Source: Priapulus caudatus
Lineage: Eukaryota; Priapulida; Priapulimorpha; Priapulimorphida; Priapulidae
Length of the DNA stretch: 23,401 nt
Direction: 5' to 3'
Assembly (NCBI RefSeq): GCF_000485595.1
Contig: NW_014577169.1
Location: 421,430 to 444,830 of the forward strand
Of the stretch, positions 19,500-23,401 are shown piece by piece; position 1 is the stretch's first letter; each line of letters opens with the position of its first letter. Below the pieces are notes generated by a model. It was not told the DNA's origin. It was given only the letters and a program-made list of their open reading frames with translations, and did not search any database. Position numbers and translations under genes: made by a program.

Positions 19500-19685
19500 C
19501 AGACCTATACGCGCGCGACACCCGCGCCCAGCGGCGCTACCAACACAGACCTATACGCGCGCACACACGGCGCAGCGCGCACACAACTAGACCTACTACG
19601 CGCGCACACCCCGGTCCCCACGCGCGCCGCGCACCACACAGACCCTATACGCGCGCAGCGCACGAACACAAGACCTATACAGCGC
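19500..19685 (-). repeat. GCGTATAGGTCTG minisatellite, inverted copy (five units)
   Basis: On the plus strand CAGACCTATACGCGCGC-type units begin near 19500, 19546, 19589, 19639 and 19671. There are five units here against three in each forward copy. Confidence 0.75.
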
Positions 19686-20080
19686 GCCACGACACGCGCG
19701 CGCGCACACACACTACACACACACACACACACACCACGCGCCCGCGCGGCGCACCACCACACAACACACACACACACACACACACACAACACAACACACA
19801 CACAAAACACACAGCACCGCGCTCACGCACACAGCACACACATACACACAGGCACGAGCCCACCACCCAGCGTTTCCCTTCACACACCTACACACCGCAC
19901 TCGCACACTCCACACGATGCAACCAACCAACCTGCACACAGCACACACAAAACACACACAAGTTCGCGGCGCGCCCGCGCACACACAGGCCAAAACCCAC
20001 ACACCGCCTCACGCACCGCACACACAGCGCGCACGCACCGCACGCACGCACGCGTCGCACGCGCACAATGGTACACACAC

Positions 20081-20113
20081 ATATATAATATATTTAGATA
20101 ATTTTTTAATTAC
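20081..20113 (-). other. AT-rich island within the CA block, inverted copy
   Basis: ATATATAATATATTTAGATA then ATTTTTTAATTAC is the inverted counterpart of 8491-8522. The shared part is the TATCTAAAT/ATTTAGATA word. Confidence 0.6.
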
Positions 20114-20607
20114 ACCGTACGCGCACGCGAAATGGCGCGCGGCCACAAAACACAGTCCACTCACTACAATACACAAACCATGCAACACGACCACGACACA
20201 CCCCCACAACACACCACACAGCACACACAGCACACACACACACACACAGCGGGCGCGCCAACAGGCAACACGCACCGCACCACGCGCACGCACGCACCGG
20301 CGGCCTGCGCTTCCCGGCCCCCGCGGGCCCTGAAGCCACGGGAGCGGCCGGGATACACCGCAAACAGCCCCACAACAGCACACACGCACGCACCGCACGG
20401 CGCGTGCGGCGGGCGGGCAAGTCGGCGCGAGCGCGGCAAGGTGTTGTGTCCGTCGTCTCACCTCACACTTGCGCGTCCACATGCGACCGAGCGCCGATCC
20501 AGCATGTCGGCGCTCGCTTTCACGTTCTTAGTAGAACCGCGTGACAGCGTCTGTCGTGCGAGCATCACAGCATGACGTGTAGCATCGCGGGCTTATATGA
20601 ACAATCT

Positions 20608-20690
20608 GTGTGCGTGCGTGTGCGTGTGTGTGTGTGCTGTGTGTGGGCGCGCGCCGCGCGTGTCGGTGTTGTGTGTGTGTATGTGGTGTG

Positions 20691-20727
<37 letters not shown>

Positions 20728-20925
20728 GCGTGTGAGCTGTCGTGAGTGTGTGTGGTTGTGTGTGTGTTGCCCGTGTTGTGTGTGGCGTGAATAATGTGTG
20801 TTTGTATGGCATGTTTGTGGGCGTGTGCTGATGATGACGTGTACGTGGGACGTGTACGGCGTGGCGACTGCGTCATGCGTGTCGTGCGTGCTGTGTGTGT
20901 GTGCGTGCGTATGTGTGCGAGAGTT
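20608..20925 (-). repeat. GT-rich block, inverse of the CA block 13925-14280
   Basis: GTGTGT-rich sequence with GCGCGCCGCGCG and GATGATGACGTGTACGTG interruptions. It joins the inverted B core to inverted C. Confidence 0.8.
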
Positions 20926-21800
20926 CCACAACCAGGTATTCCAGCAACGCATGGAACAAACATAAATCCCAAGCGGAATATCGAACGAATCGGCGTCTCA
21001 GAGACCATGGTGGGAACTGCATTACGAACACGCGACGGATGCCGTCAGCCAGCGCAAATAAAATGTAACAGACCCGCTTGTACAACTAGACTCATCCGCG
21101 CCGCCATATGTCTGGCCTCTCAACCATCTGCAAACCGCCTGGATCCTGCGATGCATGCAGACGATCAATCACTAATAGTACTCCAAGGAGTTCATCGCAA
21201 TCGGTTCATCACATAATCCGAATAAATCAAAACAACTTGTAAATAACTTAGTGACTATCTTCAACGTAACTTATAATGTTAAAGACATAAAAGCCCATTG
21301 CTATATACTTGTGACCGATGGCTAGAGAACTGGTACGCTGCGCTTTGTGTAGTTAATAATCCTCATTACCTTAATGCCAAACGGTCAATTATTTGTCGCA
21401 ATGTCACTGCGGTGTACTAAAAATGCCTAAATCTGAAATCCGCAGTCCATAAACATCAAGTGTCTAAGGTTTCAAACCGCTGCGGCGAAGCGCGGGTGGT
21501 GATAACAGCGATTTCTACTAGTTCAGGCCCGACTTTGCCACGCCAATGCACGGCCGTACGCAATGCTACTCCATCAGTGATTTCGTAACATACCAAGCAC
21601 TGACGCGTCGTGATAAGGAACTTTTCTCAGGCTGTCCACTGCGTCACCCGTAATTTAAAAGTATGTGTGTTTTACTCATGTTCCCTTTTTAGTCTCCGTG
21701 GCCGTGGTAACACCCCGCCCGCGGAACGCCAAAACCTTTTTCACCATCATCTGGCTCCAAGACACATACGGGCCGCAACCAATGTTTACGTCATCCGCTT
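20926..21800 (-). repeat. Segment C, inverted copy
   Basis: Reverse complement of 12972-13924. Differences include many small indels, so frames are not kept. It meets direct segment D at 21801-21811. Confidence 0.82.
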
Positions 21801-21810
21801 GACTCCTCTG

Positions 21811-23085
21811 CGATGACATTACGGCACGTAAACGATACGTTGATACACTACTCAACAACCGATTGTCAAAGTCTTGTTGTAATGTAACCAGCAGGATAAT
21901 CGACTCAAACTAATAACGCATTGGACTAATTAGGCTTATGTTACCTATCTACACTACACAAGATGCCAGTACTCCAGCATCGTCAACATTGCAATAATCA
22001 ATGGGCTCTATTAGCCTTTTAAGCTTACAATCATCGAAACATCATAATATCGATTTATAACGCCGAAAGGGCAATGGATCGGAAAGAGCGGGACTGCTGC
22101 GGGGGGGTTGAGTAAGGGAGAAAGGCACGGTGCTCATCTCCAAGCGGTTGAACGGGATGAACCTAAACATCCCTCAATACATATTATGTGTACTAATAAC
22201 CGGCGCCGTTAATAGACATCTCGTCTAATACGCAACATCCGTTAACGCCATAGCTAAGGTTAAAGGCTTGCGGGGCCTCTCTCGGGCCGCCTATATTACG
22301 GGTGCCGACAAATTTCGTTTATGGATCCGGGGAGTGCAATAAAAGCGAGTCACTATAATTTGGATATGATAAATTGTCTACCTAACACGTGTTGAACGCG
22401 TCCTGACTGCAGATTCTTGAAGTGGATCGTTCGCGTGGTGCTGTGCGTGCGTGCGTGGCCCGTGCGTGCCGCGAGCAAATGCCATGAGGGCGCCGCGCGT
22501 GAGTGTGCGCGCCCGCGCGTGGCATGAGGGCGCGCGGCCGTGAGTGTACTGCCTGCGTGTGCGGTTTGCTGCCTCCCTCGCACGTACGTTCCGTGTTTGC
22601 GTTCGTAGCGTGTGCGCTTTCGTGCCTCCATCTGGTGCATGTTCGTCTCAACGTGCGTTTGCTGCCCTCCACCGTGGGCCAGTGTTCGGCGTGCGTCGGC
22701 GTGCGTGCACCTACATGATCGTCCGCCTGCGTCCGCGTGCGGCGCACGCGTCGCGTGTGTTCTGGTGCCTCCCTGGGCGTGTTTTTTCGTGCGTGCGTGC
22801 GTGCGTGCTGCGTGCTTATGATCGTGCCGCCTGCGTGCGTACGTGCGTGCGTGTGTTTGTACCTGCGTGCGTGCGTGTGTTCGTGCCTGTGTGCGTGCGT
22901 GTAACTACCTGCGTGCGTGCATATGATCGTACCTGCGTGCGTGCGTGTGATCCTACATACGTACGTGCGTGTGATCGTGCGTGCCTGCGTGCGTGCGTGT
23001 GTTTGTATGTGCGTGCGTGCACGCGATCGTGCGTGCACGTGATCGTGCGGATCACGTGCTTGCGCGAGTGCGTGTGTATGTGACT
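21811..23085 (+). repeat. Segment D, direct copy 2, with expanded TGCG tail
   Basis: Aligns with 15344-16225 in the same orientation, 6.47 kb downstream. It has many single-base insertions and deletions relative to copy 1, especially 21850-22440. The tail (22430-23085) is a longer GTGCGTGCGT/ATGATCGTGC minisatellite than in copy 1. Unlike copy 1 it is not followed by inverted B. Confidence 0.8.
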
Positions 23086-23401
23086 ATACCGACAGCTGTG
23101 TTTACAGTGTTGACTGCGCGCGTTCATCGTGTGTGTCAGTCACCACGATAGAGAGCACGTCCAGATGTAGAAAGATATATCGTTCTAATGAAACTCACCT
23201 CATTAAAATCATTAAATCACACGGAGCCCGTATGTGTAATACACAGTGAGTGCATGGAAGCCAAGAATGTAAGGAGCGCGTGTAGCTGAAGGCGTACGCC
23301 AAACATGATCTCTAAGCGGGAAGTAGTGAGTGTAGTATATAGGGAGTAGTGTGAGAGCTTTCAGCGAGCTGACGACGGTGCGTTAATTTACAGCTGCTAC
23401 C
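23086..23401. other. Unassigned sequence at the right edge
   Basis: Mixed sequence that does not match the B segment expected after D, and contains no gene I recognise. It probably marks the edge of the array. Confidence 0.4.

Larger units (their letters stand above)
16205..20608 (-). repeat. Segment B, inverted copy
   Basis: Reverse complement of 7964-12645; anchors are given there. Sub-tracts in plus-strand order: (TC)n 16681-16737, CA/GCAC 16759-16925, (TAAAA)n 17217-17237, hairpin 17264-17310, GA tract 18447-18740, CA block 19484-20420, core 20430-20608. It is about 280 bp shorter than the forward copy, mostly from tract-length differences. Confidence 0.85.

Noticed and set aside
1-23401. 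tRNA, rRNA or histone-type tandem gene array
   Set aside because: I saw no cloverleaf with conserved A/B boxes, no rRNA-like stretch and no conserved coding frame in the repeat unit.

Overview
The window is eukaryotic, almost certainly animal, nuclear DNA. Long GT/CA, CT/GA, TGCG and TA microsatellites, foldback elements, a scrap of a non-LTR retrotransposon and one spliced coding exon support this. There is no operon-like gene packing. The repeat style suggests a repeat-rich invertebrate, but the phylum cannot be fixed from this sequence.

The only protein-coding piece I recognise is on the minus strand at 7291-7523. It is the last exon of a sedoheptulokinase (SHPK, FGGY sugar kinase), with a clear 3' splice site, a stop codon, and an AATAAA signal downstream at 7062-7067. 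A five-unit 35-bp minisatellite overlaps its stop codon and 3'UTR. Its upstream exons should lie at higher coordinates, but none is visible before the window ends.

Layout: 1-7060 is gene-free. It carries microsatellites, a degraded LINE 3' end (2056-2226, minus) and a cluster of inverted-repeat structures at 2235-2709, 3795-3996, 4732-4833, 6000-6254, 6361-6392 and 6528-6725. SHPK and its 3'UTR occupy about 7060-7523. About 440 bp of intron or flanking sequence follow.

From 7964 to about 23085 almost everything belongs to one large noncoding repeat family with a unit of roughly 6.3-6.5 kb, present in both orientations. I call its parts B (7964-12645), C (12972-13924), a CA block (13925-14280) and D (15344-16225). 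The + strand reads B, a (GA)n tract with a 25-N gap, C, CA block, the first kilobase of a second B, D, then an inverted B (16205-20608), inverted CA block (GT, 20608-20925), inverted C (20926-21800), and a second direct D (21811-about 23085). This is a multi-kilobase inverted repeat built from a tandem unit. Within B, a core is flanked by CA on one side and GT on the other. The GT block contains a conserved AT-rich island and a small GTATAGGTCTG minisatellite.

No frame stays open between diverged copies where I compared them, so the long CA/GT reading frames are not called as genes. 23086-23401 is sequence I do not recognise. The N gap and the dense single-base indels in some copies warn that part of this architecture could be an assembly product.
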